Shown piece by piece: positions 17,078-25,159 of a stretch of DNA of 64,000 bases (position 1 is its first letter; each line of letters begins with the position of its first letter). The position numbers and the translations under genes are program-made. The DNA is from Geothrix fuzhouensis (GTDB lineage Bacteria > Acidobacteriota > Holophagae > Holophagales > Holophagaceae): positions 310,001 to 374,000 of the forward strand of contig NZ_JANHMQ010000001.1 of NCBI RefSeq assembly GCF_024609325.1, in the 5' to 3' direction. The notes under the pieces are model-generated. The model made no database searches, was not told the DNA's origin, and worked only from the letters and a program-made list of their open reading frames with translations.

Positions 17078-18208
17078 TCAGCCCATGGTCTTCCTGAAGC
17101 GCCCGGCCGCGAGCAGCAGCATGAGGGTTCCGAGGGCGGTCAGGGCCAGCATCTGGGGCCAGAGCACCTCCAGACCCAGCCCCTTCAGGAACACGCCCCG
17201 GATGATCACGAGGTAGTACCGCAGGGGATTCAGGTAGGTGAGCAGCTGCACCACCTTGGGCATGTTGGCGATGGGATAGACGAAGCCCGAGAGCATGAAG
17301 GCCGGCAGCATGAAGAAGAACGCCGTCATCATGGCCTGCTGCTGGGTGGAACTCACGGTGGAGATGAACAAGCCCACGCCGAGGGTGCTCAGCAGGTACA
17401 GGCCCGTGCCGAGGAACAGGACCGGCGGGAAGCCGAGCATGGGCACCTTGAACCAGAAAACGGTGATGAGGGCGATGAGGGCGACGTCGGCGAAGCCGAT
17501 GACCGCGAAGGGGATGGTCTTGCCCAGGATGAACTCCAGCCGCCCGATGGGCGTGACCATGATCTGCTCCATGGTGCCCACCTCCCGCTCCCGCACGATG
17601 GACATGCTGGAGAGGATGATCGAGAGCACCGCCACGAGCATGGCCAGGACCCCCGGCACGAAGTAGTTGCGGCTGTCCAGGTTGGCATTGAACCAGGCGC
17701 GGGTGGCCAGGGTGACGGGTTCCGCGTCCAGGCGCACACCGGCCGAGCGGGCGAAGCGCTGCTCCAGGAGTGACCGGTTGAAGTCGCCCGAGATCCTGGC
17801 GGCGTACGTAAGCGCCACGCTGGCGGTGTTCGAGTCCGATCCATCCAGAAGGAACTGGGCCTGGGCGGTGCCGCCCCCGGACAGGGCCTCGGCGAAACCC
17901 CGGTTGAGCCGCAGCACGGCCTTGGCTTCTCCCGAATCCAGGACCTTCTGGATCCCCGGCTCCGAGGTGATCCGCCGGACGACATCGAAGCACCCCGAGC
18001 CCTCGAAGCGGGCGATGAGATCGCGGGTGGCTGGCGTGCGGTCCAGGTCGTAGACGGCCATGGGCACATGGCGCACGTCCGTGTTCACCGCGTAGCCGAT
18101 GATGATGATCTGGGCCACGGGCATGACGAACAAGACGGCCCGCATCCTCGGATTCCGGAGGACCTGGATGAACTCCTTGACTAGCATGTGGTAGAGGCGT
18201 TCGAACAT
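17078..18208 (-). CDS. ABC-2 type transporter permease (YbhR/YbhS-like), distal
   Basis: A 376-aa inner-membrane permease. One N-terminal membrane segment (about 24-42) is followed by a large extracytoplasmic domain of about 140 residues and then five hydrophobic segments from about residue 180, the ABC-2 layout of YhhJ/YbhR proteins. The motif VREREVGTMEQIMVTPI marks the coupling region. It is the last gene of a six-gene minus-strand operon with a second paralogous permease, two ATPases, a HlyD protein and TetR. The two permeases probably form a heterodimeric drug or lipid exporter; the substrate is unknown. Confidence 0.92.
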   Translation of the reverse strand: MFERLYHMLVKEFIQVLRNPRMRAVLFVMPVAQIIIIGYAVNTDVRHVPMAVYDLDRTPATRDLIARFEGSGCFDVVRRITSEPGIQKVLDSGEAKAVLRLNRGFAEALSGGGTAQAQFLLDGSDSNTASVALTYAARISGDFNRSLLEQRFARSAGVRLDAEPVTLATRAWFNANLDSRNYFVPGVLAMLVAVLSIILSSMSIVREREVGTMEQIMVTPIGRLEFILGKTIPFAVIGFADVALIALITVFWFKVPMLGFPPVLFLGTGLYLLSTLGVGLFISTVSSTQQQAMMTAFFFMLPAFMLSGFVYPIANMPKVVQLLTYLNPLRYYLVIIRGVFLKGLGLEVLWPQMLALTALGTLMLLLAAGRFRKTMG

Positions 18209-18218
18209 GGATTGGTTC

Positions 18219-19361
18219 CTAGGCCAGGCGCTTCTTGAAGGTGCGGACGGCGGCGAGGAGCATCAGGGCGCCGAAGGCGACCATCAGCAGGCACTCAGGC
18301 CACAGCTGCGCGAGGCCGGTCCCCTTGAGGTAGAGGCCTCGCAGGAAGGCCACGAAATAGCGGGCGGGGATGAGGTAGGTCACCACCTGCAGGGCCCTGG
18401 GCATGTTGCCGATGTCGAACATGAAGCCCGAGAGCAGGAAGGCCGGGAGGAAGGTCGCCACGAAGGCGAACTGGCTGGCCAGGAGCTGGGTCTTGGCCTT
18501 GGCGCTGATGAGGATGCCCAGGGAGAGTGCGCCCACCAGATAGACCGCGGAAACGCCGAACAGGAGCAGCAGGCTGCCCCGGATGGGCACGTCGAACAGG
18601 AAGCGCCCGGCCAGCACGGAAAGCAACATATCCACCATGCCGATGGCGAAGTAGGGCGCGAGCTTGCCCAGGATCAGCTCGCTTCCGCGAAGCGGGGTGG
18701 AGATGAGCTGCTCCATGGTGCCCGTCTCCCACTCCCGCGCCACCGTGAGTGAGGTGAGCAGCGCGGCGATGAGCATCATGATCACGGCGATGAGCCCGGG
18801 CACGATGAAGATCCGGGATTCCATGTCCGTGTTGAACCAGGCCCGGAAGCGCAGGTCCAGGGGCAGGGCGGGGGGCCGGCCCGTCAGCTGCCGTGCCTTC
18901 TCCACCAGAATCTCCTGGGAGTAGTTCCGCACGATGGCGTCGGCATAGGAGATGGCCAGGGTCGTGGTGTTGGCGTCGCTGCCATCGGTCAGCACCTGCA
19001 CCTGGACCTTCCGGCCGGAGGCGACCCGCCGCCCGAATTCGACAGGGAGCACCAGCGCCATCATCGTCTGACCCCGAGCGAGGGTATCCTCCACCTCTCC
19101 GTACGAGCCTGGCCGCGCCACGACGGAGAAGTACCGCGACCCCTCGAAGCGGCTCACCAGCTCCCGGCTCTGGGGCGTGCGGCTCTGGTCCCAGACGGCC
19201 AGGGGCACGCGGTCCAGGTCCATGGTCAGGGCGTACCCGAAGATCATCAGCATGATCATGGGCAGCACGATGGCGATGCCCAGAGCGCGCGGATCCCGGA
19301 GGACGTGGATGAACTCCTTGCGCGCCACGGCGACGAGGCGGCGGAAGTTGAGGCCGCTCAT
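18219..19361 (-). CDS. ABC-2 type transporter permease (YbhR/YbhS-like), proximal
   Basis: A 380-aa paralogue of the neighbouring downstream permease, with the same design: an N-terminal membrane segment, a periplasmic domain, and five C-terminal membrane segments. VAREWETGTMEQLISTPL is the equivalent of the conserved coupling motif in its partner. Ten bases separate it from the next gene. It overlaps the ATPase gene upstream by four bases (ATGA), so stoichiometric synthesis with the ATPase is likely. Confidence 0.92.
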   Translation of the reverse strand: MSGLNFRRLVAVARKEFIHVLRDPRALGIAIVLPMIMLMIFGYALTMDLDRVPLAVWDQSRTPQSRELVSRFEGSRYFSVVARPGSYGEVEDTLARGQTMMALVLPVEFGRRVASGRKVQVQVLTDGSDANTTTLAISYADAIVRNYSQEILVEKARQLTGRPPALPLDLRFRAWFNTDMESRIFIVPGLIAVIMMLIAALLTSLTVAREWETGTMEQLISTPLRGSELILGKLAPYFAIGMVDMLLSVLAGRFLFDVPIRGSLLLLFGVSAVYLVGALSLGILISAKAKTQLLASQFAFVATFLPAFLLSGFMFDIGNMPRALQVVTYLIPARYFVAFLRGLYLKGTGLAQLWPECLLMVAFGALMLLAAVRTFKKRLA

Positions 19362-20332
19362 GCCTTGAACTCCTTCTGCGCGCCGTCGGCGCGGTCCCGG
19401 GCCTCGATGAGGGAGACGAAGACGTCCTCCAGGGAGGGCGTGATGCGCTCCACGGCCCCCACCTGGAAACCGGCTGCTTCGAGGGCCTGACGGAGGCGGG
19501 GCGCGAGGGCTTCGGCGTCTTCCGTCATGAGGTGGATGTCCCGCCCAAACAGGGCCGCATCCCGGACGCCGTCCACGGTCGCGGCCACGCCCAGGGCCTC
19601 GTGGGAGCGGTCGCAGGAGACGCGCAACACCTGGTCGGTCATGAGGCCGCCCTTCATCTCGCCCGGCGTCCCCAGGGCCACGAGCTCACCCCGGTAGATG
19701 AGGCCGAGGCGGTCGCAGTACTCGGCCTCCTCCATGTAGTGTGTCGTGACGAAGACCGTCACCCCCTCGCCGGCCAGTTGGTAGATGAGGTCCCAGAAGG
19801 ACCGCCGACTCAGGGGGTCCACGCCCGAGGTGGGCTCGTCCAGGAAGAGCACCCGGGGCTCGTGGAGCAGGGCGCAGCCCAGGGACAGGCGCTGCTTCCA
19901 GCCGCCGGGCAGCAGGCCCGTCAAGGTGCGGCGATGCTCCTGGAGGTGGGCCATGTCCAGGACCCAGGTCTTCCGCTCGGCCTTCTTTTCCTTGGACACC
20001 CGGTAGATGCCGCTGAAGAAGTCGATGTTCTCCTCCACGGTGAGGTCGTCGTACAGGCTGAACTTCTGGCTCATGTAGCCGATGCTGCGCTTGATCTCCT
20101 CCCGCTGGGTGCGGATGTCGAGGCCCGCGACCGTGCCTTGGCCGCCGGAGGGCTCCAGGAGCCCGCAGAGCATCCGGATGGTGGTGGACTTGCCGGCGCC
20201 GTTGGGCCCGAGAAAGCCGAAGATCTCGCCTTGGCGCACGTCGAGGCTGATGCGGTTGACGGCCACGAAGTCCCCGAACCGCCGTTCCAGGTCCCGCAGC
20301 GTGACGGCGAACCTGCCCGGCGCGGCGTTCAT
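19358..20332 (-). CDS. ABC transporter ATP-binding protein (second half of a split YbhF)
   Basis: A 324-aa nucleotide-binding subunit. Walker A is GPNGAGKSTT, the Q-loop region is YMSQKFSLYDDLTVEEN, the signature motif is LPGGWKQRLSLGCALLHEP, and Walker B is RVLFLDEPTSGVD. The signature LPGGW departs from the usual LSGGQ. A C-terminal DUF4162-like extension ends at about residue 310. In E. coli YbhF two such domains are fused; here they are separate, overlapping genes. Confidence 0.93.
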   Translation of the reverse strand: MNAAPGRFAVTLRDLERRFGDFVAVNRISLDVRQGEIFGFLGPNGAGKSTTIRMLCGLLEPSGGQGTVAGLDIRTQREEIKRSIGYMSQKFSLYDDLTVEENIDFFSGIYRVSKEKKAERKTWVLDMAHLQEHRRTLTGLLPGGWKQRLSLGCALLHEPRVLFLDEPTSGVDPLSRRSFWDLIYQLAGEGVTVFVTTHYMEEAEYCDRLGLIYRGELVALGTPGEMKGGLMTDQVLRVSCDRSHEALGVAATVDGVRDAALFGRDIHLMTEDAEALAPRLRQALEAAGFQVGAVERITPSLEDVFVSLIEARDRADGAQKEFKA

Positions 20333-21249
20333 GCGGCACCGCTGGGCAGGGCTGAGGTGAAGATGTCCTCCAGGGTGGGTTCGATCACGTCCACGGCATG
20401 GCAGGCGAGTCCCTCCGTGCGCAGGATCGCCTCCACGGCGGCGCGCCCGCGATCCGCATCATCGGCCAGGACATGGACGCGGTCGCCGAAGAGAGCCACA
20501 CTGCCGACCTTTCCGGCGCGCAGGAGGACCGCAGCCCGACGGGGGGACTCGCACTGGACCTCCAGGAGCGCGCCCTTCAGCAGGCCCTTCACGCCGTCCA
20601 CGGTGTCACAGGCCATGAGTCTACCCTGGTGGAGCAGGCCGATCCGGTTGCAGCGCTCCGCCTCGTCCAGGTAGGCCGTGGAGACGAAGATCGTCACGCG
20701 CTCCTGCTGGAGCTGGTAGAGGATGCGCCAGAAATCCCGGCGGGAGACCGGGTCGACCCCGTTCGTCGGTTCGTCCAGGAAGAGCACCCGGGGCGTGTGG
20801 ATGAGGGCGCAGGCTAGCCCGAGCTTCTGCTTCATGCCCCCGGAGAGGTTGCCCGCCAAGCGGCGCCGGAAGGGGGTGAGGTTGCTGAAGGCCAGCAGCC
20901 GCTCCAGGCGTTCGCTCCGGCCGGCCTTCGGGACATCATAGAGCTCGGCGTAGAAATCGATGTTCTCCTGCACGGTGAGGTCCGGGTACAGGCCGAACCG
21001 CTGGGCCATGTAGCCGATGCGGTCCTTGATGGCCTCTGCGTCCCGCACGGCGTGCAGTCCGTCGACCCACGCCTCGCCCGAGCTGGGCTCGAGGATCCCG
21101 GTCAGCAGGCGCATGGTGGTGGTCTTGCCTGCGCCGTCCGGCCCGACGAGCCCGAAGATCTCCCCTTCTTCCACGGCTAGGGTCAGCTGCTCGAGGGCCA
21201 CGAGTTCGCCGAAGCGGCGCGTGAGCGCCTGGGTCCGAACGGTCTCCAT
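20329..21249 (-). CDS. ABC transporter ATP-binding protein (first half of a split YbhF)
   Basis: A 306-aa nucleotide-binding subunit. Walker A is GPDGAGKTTT, the Q-loop is YMAQRFGLYPDLTVQEN, the signature is LSGGMKQKLGLACALIHTP and Walker B is RVLFLDEPTNGVD, all canonical. The ATG at 21249 overlaps the stop of the HlyD gene (TGATG); a GTG directly upstream is possible. Together with the second ATPase it would form the motor of the exporter. Confidence 0.93.
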   Translation of the reverse strand: METVRTQALTRRFGELVALEQLTLAVEEGEIFGLVGPDGAGKTTTMRLLTGILEPSSGEAWVDGLHAVRDAEAIKDRIGYMAQRFGLYPDLTVQENIDFYAELYDVPKAGRSERLERLLAFSNLTPFRRRLAGNLSGGMKQKLGLACALIHTPRVLFLDEPTNGVDPVSRRDFWRILYQLQQERVTIFVSTAYLDEAERCNRIGLLHQGRLMACDTVDGVKGLLKGALLEVQCESPRRAAVLLRAGKVGSVALFGDRVHVLADDADRGRAAVEAILRTEGLACHAVDVIEPTLEDIFTSALPSGAA

Positions 21250-22241
21250 CACCGGACGTCCAGGGTGATCTCGGCGTCCACGGGCATGCCGGGCTTGAGC
21301 TCCATGGCCGGGTTGGGGATATCGATCTTGATGCGGTAGACCAGCTTCGTGCGCTCCTTGCGGGTCTGGACGGTCTTGGGCGTGAACTCCGCCTCGGAGG
21401 CGATGAAGGCCACACGGCCCTCGTAGCGCTTCCCGGGGAAGGAGTCGGAGGTGACGAACGCCTTCTGGCCCACCTTCACGCGGCCCAGGTCCGTTTCTTC
21501 CACGTAGGCGCGCAGCCAGACCTGGCTGAGATCCGCCATCGTCACGACCGCCGTGCCCGGCGAGACGTACTCCATGGGCTCGATGTTCTTGGAGAGGATC
21601 ACCCCCGCGCTCGGAGCCGTGAGGGTGGCGTAGCCCAGCTGGGTCTGCGCCAGGGCCAGGGCCTGCTGGGCCTGGTCGTAGCGCGCGCGGGCCTGGTCGA
21701 TGTCTTCCTTCCGGGGGCCCTTCCGCACCAGGGCATACTGCTGGTCAGCCTGTTGGACCTTGCCCCGGGCGGCCTCAAGGGAGGCCCGGCTGGCCTCGTA
21801 GTCGCGCACCGAGAGGATGCCCTTCTGCTGAAGGTCCCGGATGCGGGCCTCGTCGGGCTCCAGCCGGCGGAGGTCGGCCTGGGCCTGCTCTAGCGCGGCC
21901 TTGGACGCGGCGATCTCCTCCTTGCGGGATCCCGCCAGCATGGCGTCCAGGGCTGCCCTGGCCGTCGCGGCATCCGCTCGGCGCATGGCCACCTGCTGCT
22001 CCAGGTCCCGGGCGTCGAGCCGGGCCAGGAGCTGACCTGCCTGGACGACCTGGCCCTCATCCACGGGGCGCTCGATCACTTTCCCCGCCACCCGGAAGCT
22101 GGCCTCCACCTGGATGACTTCAATGTTGCCCGAGAGCTTGAGGCGGTCGGCCTGATGGCTCCCGCAGCCGGTGGCCAGGAAGGCCGCTCCGCCGAGCAGA
22201 ATCATCATGGCGATGGGAAGATGCCGGTCAGTCGGTCTCAT
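21249..22241 (-). CDS. HlyD/RND-type periplasmic adaptor lipoprotein (YbhG-like)
   Basis: A 330-aa membrane fusion protein that bridges the inner-membrane ABC transporter to an outer-membrane channel. The N-terminus has a signal anchor ending in the lipobox LATGC (Cys about residue 26). A lipoyl-like half (IERPVDEGQVVQAGQLLARLD), a long alpha-helical hairpin rich in Ala, Gln, Arg and Glu (about 75-190), the second lipoyl half (LTAPSAGVILSKNIEPMEYV) and a beta-barrel domain follow. No outer-membrane factor gene is in this operon. It overlaps the TetR gene by four bases. Confidence 0.93.
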   Translation of the reverse strand: MRPTDRHLPIAMMILLGGAAFLATGCGSHQADRLKLSGNIEVIQVEASFRVAGKVIERPVDEGQVVQAGQLLARLDARDLEQQVAMRRADAATARAALDAMLAGSRKEEIAASKAALEQAQADLRRLEPDEARIRDLQQKGILSVRDYEASRASLEAARGKVQQADQQYALVRKGPRKEDIDQARARYDQAQQALALAQTQLGYATLTAPSAGVILSKNIEPMEYVSPGTAVVTMADLSQVWLRAYVEETDLGRVKVGQKAFVTSDSFPGKRYEGRVAFIASEAEFTPKTVQTRKERTKLVYRIKIDIPNPAMELKPGMPVDAEITLDVR

Positions 22242-22945
22242 GGACGGGTCTCCTTGATGGCGGGCGTGTCAACCGTGAGCTCGGGCAGGGGCGGCAGGGG
22301 GGCGAGCGGATCCCGGGCGATGCCCCGCCAGTACAGGTCGAACCAGACATGCAATCCGGTCTCCACGGCCTGGTCATGGGGCAATCCCATGAGACGGGGC
22401 AGCACGGTGGGCAGCAGGTCGAGGATCTCGAGGTGCATCCTCGCGAGAAAGAAGGTGCCCAGCAGGGTATGGAGGTCCGCTCGCAGGTCTCCCCGGGCGA
22501 CGCCCTGGTCGAGGATGCTCCGGATGGCCATCACGATGGGGCGGATTCGTGCCTCGATGAGGTCCGAGAGCCCCTCGGCGCCACGCACGATCTCGCCCCG
22601 GATGAGGGACCGGATCGCCGGGTCGGCCTTGAGGTGCCGGTGGTAGATCCGGACGACCTCCCAGAGCCTGAGGGCGGTGGGGCGCGGATCATCGGCCGCC
22701 GCCACCACCTCGAGCTCCTGGAGGATGGGAGGGAAGCGACGGGCCAGCAGGGCGGTGAACATGGCCTCCTTGCTGTCGAAGTGGTAGTAGATCAGGGCCG
22801 GGTCGCAGCCGGCCTGCTTGGCGATGGCGCGCAGGCTGGCCGCCCGGAGGCCATCCCGGGCAAAAACCTCCTGGGCCGCATCCAGGATCCGGTCCGGGTC
22901 CATCCGAATGGGTTTGGGTCCGCGGGGGCGAGGGGCATGGGGCAT
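22238..22945 (-). CDS. TetR/AcrR-family transcriptional regulator (CecR-like)
   Basis: A 235-aa repressor-type protein. The N-terminal helix-turn-helix spans about residues 20-62 (ILDAAQEVFARDGLRAASLR, then IAKQAGCDPALIYYHFDSKE). The C-terminal domain matches the CecR/DUF1956-like effector region in length. It is the first gene of the exporter operon and presumably represses it. I chose the ATG at 22945 over an in-frame ATG at 22984 because a perfect dyad at 22955-22972 lies between them, where an autoregulatory operator is expected. Confidence 0.9.
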   Translation of the reverse strand: MPHAPRPRGPKPIRMDPDRILDAAQEVFARDGLRAASLRAIAKQAGCDPALIYYHFDSKEAMFTALLARRFPPILQELEVVAAADDPRPTALRLWEVVRIYHRHLKADPAIRSLIRGEIVRGAEGLSDLIEARIRPIVMAIRSILDQGVARGDLRADLHTLLGTFFLARMHLEILDLLPTVLPRLMGLPHDQAVETGLHVWFDLYWRGIARDPLAPLPPLPELTVDTPAIKETRP

Positions 22946-22954
22946 AGGGGTCCA

Positions 22955-22972
22955 ATTCAACGAATGTTGAAT
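22955..22972. promoter_or_regulatory. Probable TetR-type operator
   Basis: A perfect inverted repeat ATTCAAC (22955-22961) / GTTGAAT (22966-22972) with a 4-bp GAAT spacer sits 10 bp upstream of the TetR gene start. Its size and place are as expected for an autoregulated TetR operon. Binding is inferred, not shown. Confidence 0.65.
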
Positions 22973-23038
22973 GATGGGACTCACGGCCGGAGTCTGGCAA
23001 GGGTTATTTCATCATGCGTGGAAATTCAGGTGGTACAT

Positions 23039-23070
23039 GATCAGGCCCCCGGGAACCCAGGGGCCTGATC
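23039..23070 (-). terminator. Hairpin downstream of rpoZ, probable terminator
   Basis: GATCAGGCCCC (23039-23049) pairs perfectly with GGGGCCTGATC (23060-23070), and the interior GGG/CCC extends the stem apart from one C/A mismatch. It lies 15 bp past the rpoZ stop and before the TetR gene. There is no clear T-run on either side, so it may end transcription with help or act as an RNA-stability hairpin. Confidence 0.5.
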
Positions 23071-23084
23071 GCCGGCTCTGTCGC

Positions 23085-23369
23085 CTATTCGCCGGAGATG
23101 GGGACCACCGTCGTGTCCTCGATGGTGATGATCTCGGGCTCCTCGAAGGCGATGCGGTTCTCCTCAACCTCGGCCATGGCCACCTGCCCCCAGAATGAAG
23201 CGAGCTTGGGTGCATCCTGGGCCTGCCCGTGCTTGTTCACGGGAACGACCACCTCGACCTTGGGGAAGGCCCCGCGCTGGAGCTGATCGCAGCGCTTGCC
23301 CGCCACGACGACGAAGCGGTACTTGTTGGCGATTTCTTCTGGAACACGGACGATGGTGCGTTGGGTCAT
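23085..23369 (-). CDS. rpoZ: DNA-directed RNA polymerase omega subunit
   Basis: A 94-aa protein that assists RNA polymerase assembly. The fold signature is EEIANKYRFVVVAGKRCDQLQRGA, matching the conserved omega N-terminal helix region with its RCDQL (usually RARQL) motif. The C-terminal part ends in an acidic, beta-rich tail that is not conserved. It is divergent from coaBC, its common neighbour in many genomes, with 87 bp between starts. The start ATG at 23369 is the only one compatible with the family length. Confidence 0.88.
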   Translation of the reverse strand: MTQRTIVRVPEEIANKYRFVVVAGKRCDQLQRGAFPKVEVVVPVNKHGQAQDAPKLASFWGQVAMAEVEENRIAFEEPEIITIEDTTVVPISGE

Positions 23370-23456
23370 GGGCCACTCCGAACCAGGAAGCATAACACCT
23401 GCCAGGCCTTCAAGCAATGCGGCTGGAGTAGGATGAGGGCTCCAGGAGTCCCCCCG

Positions 23457-24665
23457 ATGCAGATCCTCCTCGGCATCCCCGGCGGCATCGCCGCCTACAA
23501 GTCCGCCGATCTGGCCCGGTTGCTGGCCAACCAGGGCCACCGGGTCCGCTGCATTCTCACCGAGGCAGGCGCACGGTTCATCACCCCCCTCACCCTCAGC
23601 AGCCTGACCGCCGAACCCTGCTATGGAGCCAACCCCGACCAAGGCGAGTGGCGCGCGAACCCGAGCATCGAACACATCGAGCTGGCCCGCTGGGCGGAGC
23701 TGGTGGCGGTGGTGCCCGCCACGGCCGACATCATCGGGAAAGCCGCCAACGGCTTGGCCTCGGATCTGCTCAGCACCGTGCTGCTGGCGACCCGGGCGCC
23801 GATCCTGTGGGCCCCGGCCATGAACACCGGGATGTGGGCGCACCCGGCCGTCCAGGCCAACCTCGCCCGGTTGCGCTCCTTCGACCACGCGGTGGTGGAT
23901 CCCGATGACGGCATCCTGGCCTGCGGGGAAGAAGGTTCGGGCAAGCTCGCGCAGGTGGCTTCCATCGCCGAAGCCATCCTGATGCATGGCACGCCGAAGC
24001 TCCGGGGTCTGGCGGGACGCCGGGTGCTCCTCACGGCGGGGCCCACCCGCGAGGACCTGGATCCGGTTCGCACCCTCACCAACCGGAGCACCGGCACCAT
24101 GGGCATCGAGCTGGCCCGGGCCTTCCGTGATGCGGGTGCCGAGGTGCAATTGGTGCTGGGAGGCGAGCTTCCGGCGCCCTGGGGGGTGGAGACAGTCCGC
24201 GTCCGCAGCGCCCAGGAGATGCTGGCCGCCTGTGAGGCCCGGTGGGCTGGGGCCGATGGCCTGGTGGGGGCGGCAGCGGTGGCCGATCAGCGGCCCGAGC
24301 TTGTGGCTCCGGAGAAGGTCAAGAAAGGCGACGGGCCCGAAACCCTGATCCTGGTCCGCACCCCGGATATTCTCGCCACGCTCTCCGCTGTCCGGCGACC
24401 CGGCCAGTGGATCCTGGGCTTCGCCGCTGAAAGCCAGGACCATCTGGCCCATGCCGCGGCCAAGCTGCAAAAGAAGGGCCTGGATGCGGTCCTGGTGAAC
24501 GACATCCAGGACGGCCGGGCTTTCGGAGCCCAGGTCAACACCCTGACGCCGGTCACGGCCCAGGGTCCTCAGGCCGCCATCGGACCCCTGCCCAAGGCCG
24601 AACTGGCCCGGGCCGTCGTGGAATGGTGGGGCCACCGGCTCGAGGCCCAGAAGAACGGCCAGTAG
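23457..24665 (+). CDS. coaBC: Bifunctional phosphopantothenoylcysteine decarboxylase/phosphopantothenate-cysteine ligase
   Basis: A 402-aa fusion enzyme for two coenzyme A steps. The N-terminal CoaC flavoprotein domain (about 1-180) starts ILLGIPGGIAAYKSADL, with the active-site His in IEHIELAR, the PAMNTGMW motif and the substrate-recognition clamp cysteine in ILACGEEGSGKLA. The CoaB domain (about 185-402) starts RRVLLTAGPTREDLDPVR and has the KVKKG equivalent of the conserved KIKK. CAGGAG at 23442-23447 supports the start at 23457; an ATG at 23433 is a weaker alternative. Confidence 0.96.
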   Translation: MQILLGIPGGIAAYKSADLARLLANQGHRVRCILTEAGARFITPLTLSSLTAEPCYGANPDQGEWRANPSIEHIELARWAELVAVVPATADIIGKAANGLASDLLSTVLLATRAPILWAPAMNTGMWAHPAVQANLARLRSFDHAVVDPDDGILACGEEGSGKLAQVASIAEAILMHGTPKLRGLAGRRVLLTAGPTREDLDPVRTLTNRSTGTMGIELARAFRDAGAEVQLVLGGELPAPWGVETVRVRSAQEMLAACEARWAGADGLVGAAAVADQRPELVAPEKVKKGDGPETLILVRTPDILATLSAVRRPGQWILGFAAESQDHLAHAAAKLQKKGLDAVLVNDIQDGRAFGAQVNTLTPVTAQGPQAAIGPLPKAELARAVVEWWGHRLEAQKNGQ

Positions 24666-24681
24666 CCAAGCCCCTCCCTCC

Positions 24682-25131
24682 TCAGAGTGCTGGATCCAGC
24701 CAGGGGAGCACCTCGCTGGGCCGCCCTGGCACTTCGCCCAGACGCACAGCCACGACGACGATCCAGCCCGGGGGCCGCTGCAGGGACTTCAGATCCATGA
24801 TGAGCGACTCGCCGGGCCCCGGCAGGTCCGGGCGGCGGCGCTCCAGCACCACCTCGCCCCGGGTGAAGACCTCTTCGGAGGTGGGCTTCGTGAGGCCCAG
24901 GGGCAGGTAAAGCACCCGCAGGGACTCGACGCCCGCCAGGGGGATCCCGTTCACGTCTGTGGAGGGCAGCACCAGCCGGACCTTCCGCAGCCCTTCCAGG
25001 CGGGCCTCCATGGCCTGGGCGGCCGCCCGGGGTCGCGGGACGGGGTCGCCCTTCCGCCCGCAGTGGACTGCCAGGAAGCTGAGCGTGATGGCGAACAGCG
25101 GGTTTGCTAGTCTGAGGGATCGCATCGCCAT
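24682..25131 (-). CDS. Hypothetical lipoprotein
   Basis: A 149-aa protein with a signal sequence and probable lipobox FLAVHC followed by GRKGDPVPRP. A CG-x-KG-P start to the mature chain is common in small LptM-like or related envelope lipoproteins. The remaining 120 residues contain beta-strand-like segments (VRLVLPSTDVNG, LIMDLKSL, GWIVVVAVRLG) that could form a fibronectin-III-like domain. No known family is recognised. It is convergent with coaBC and divergent from the biotin carboxylase gene, so its role is not informed by neighbours. Confidence 0.75.
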   Translation of the reverse strand: MAMRSLRLANPLFAITLSFLAVHCGRKGDPVPRPRAAAQAMEARLEGLRKVRLVLPSTDVNGIPLAGVESLRVLYLPLGLTKPTSEEVFTRGEVVLERRRPDLPGPGESLIMDLKSLQRPPGWIVVVAVRLGEVPGRPSEVLPWLDPAL

Positions 25132-25159
25132 CCATCATGCCCGATTCCGAGGTCCAACC

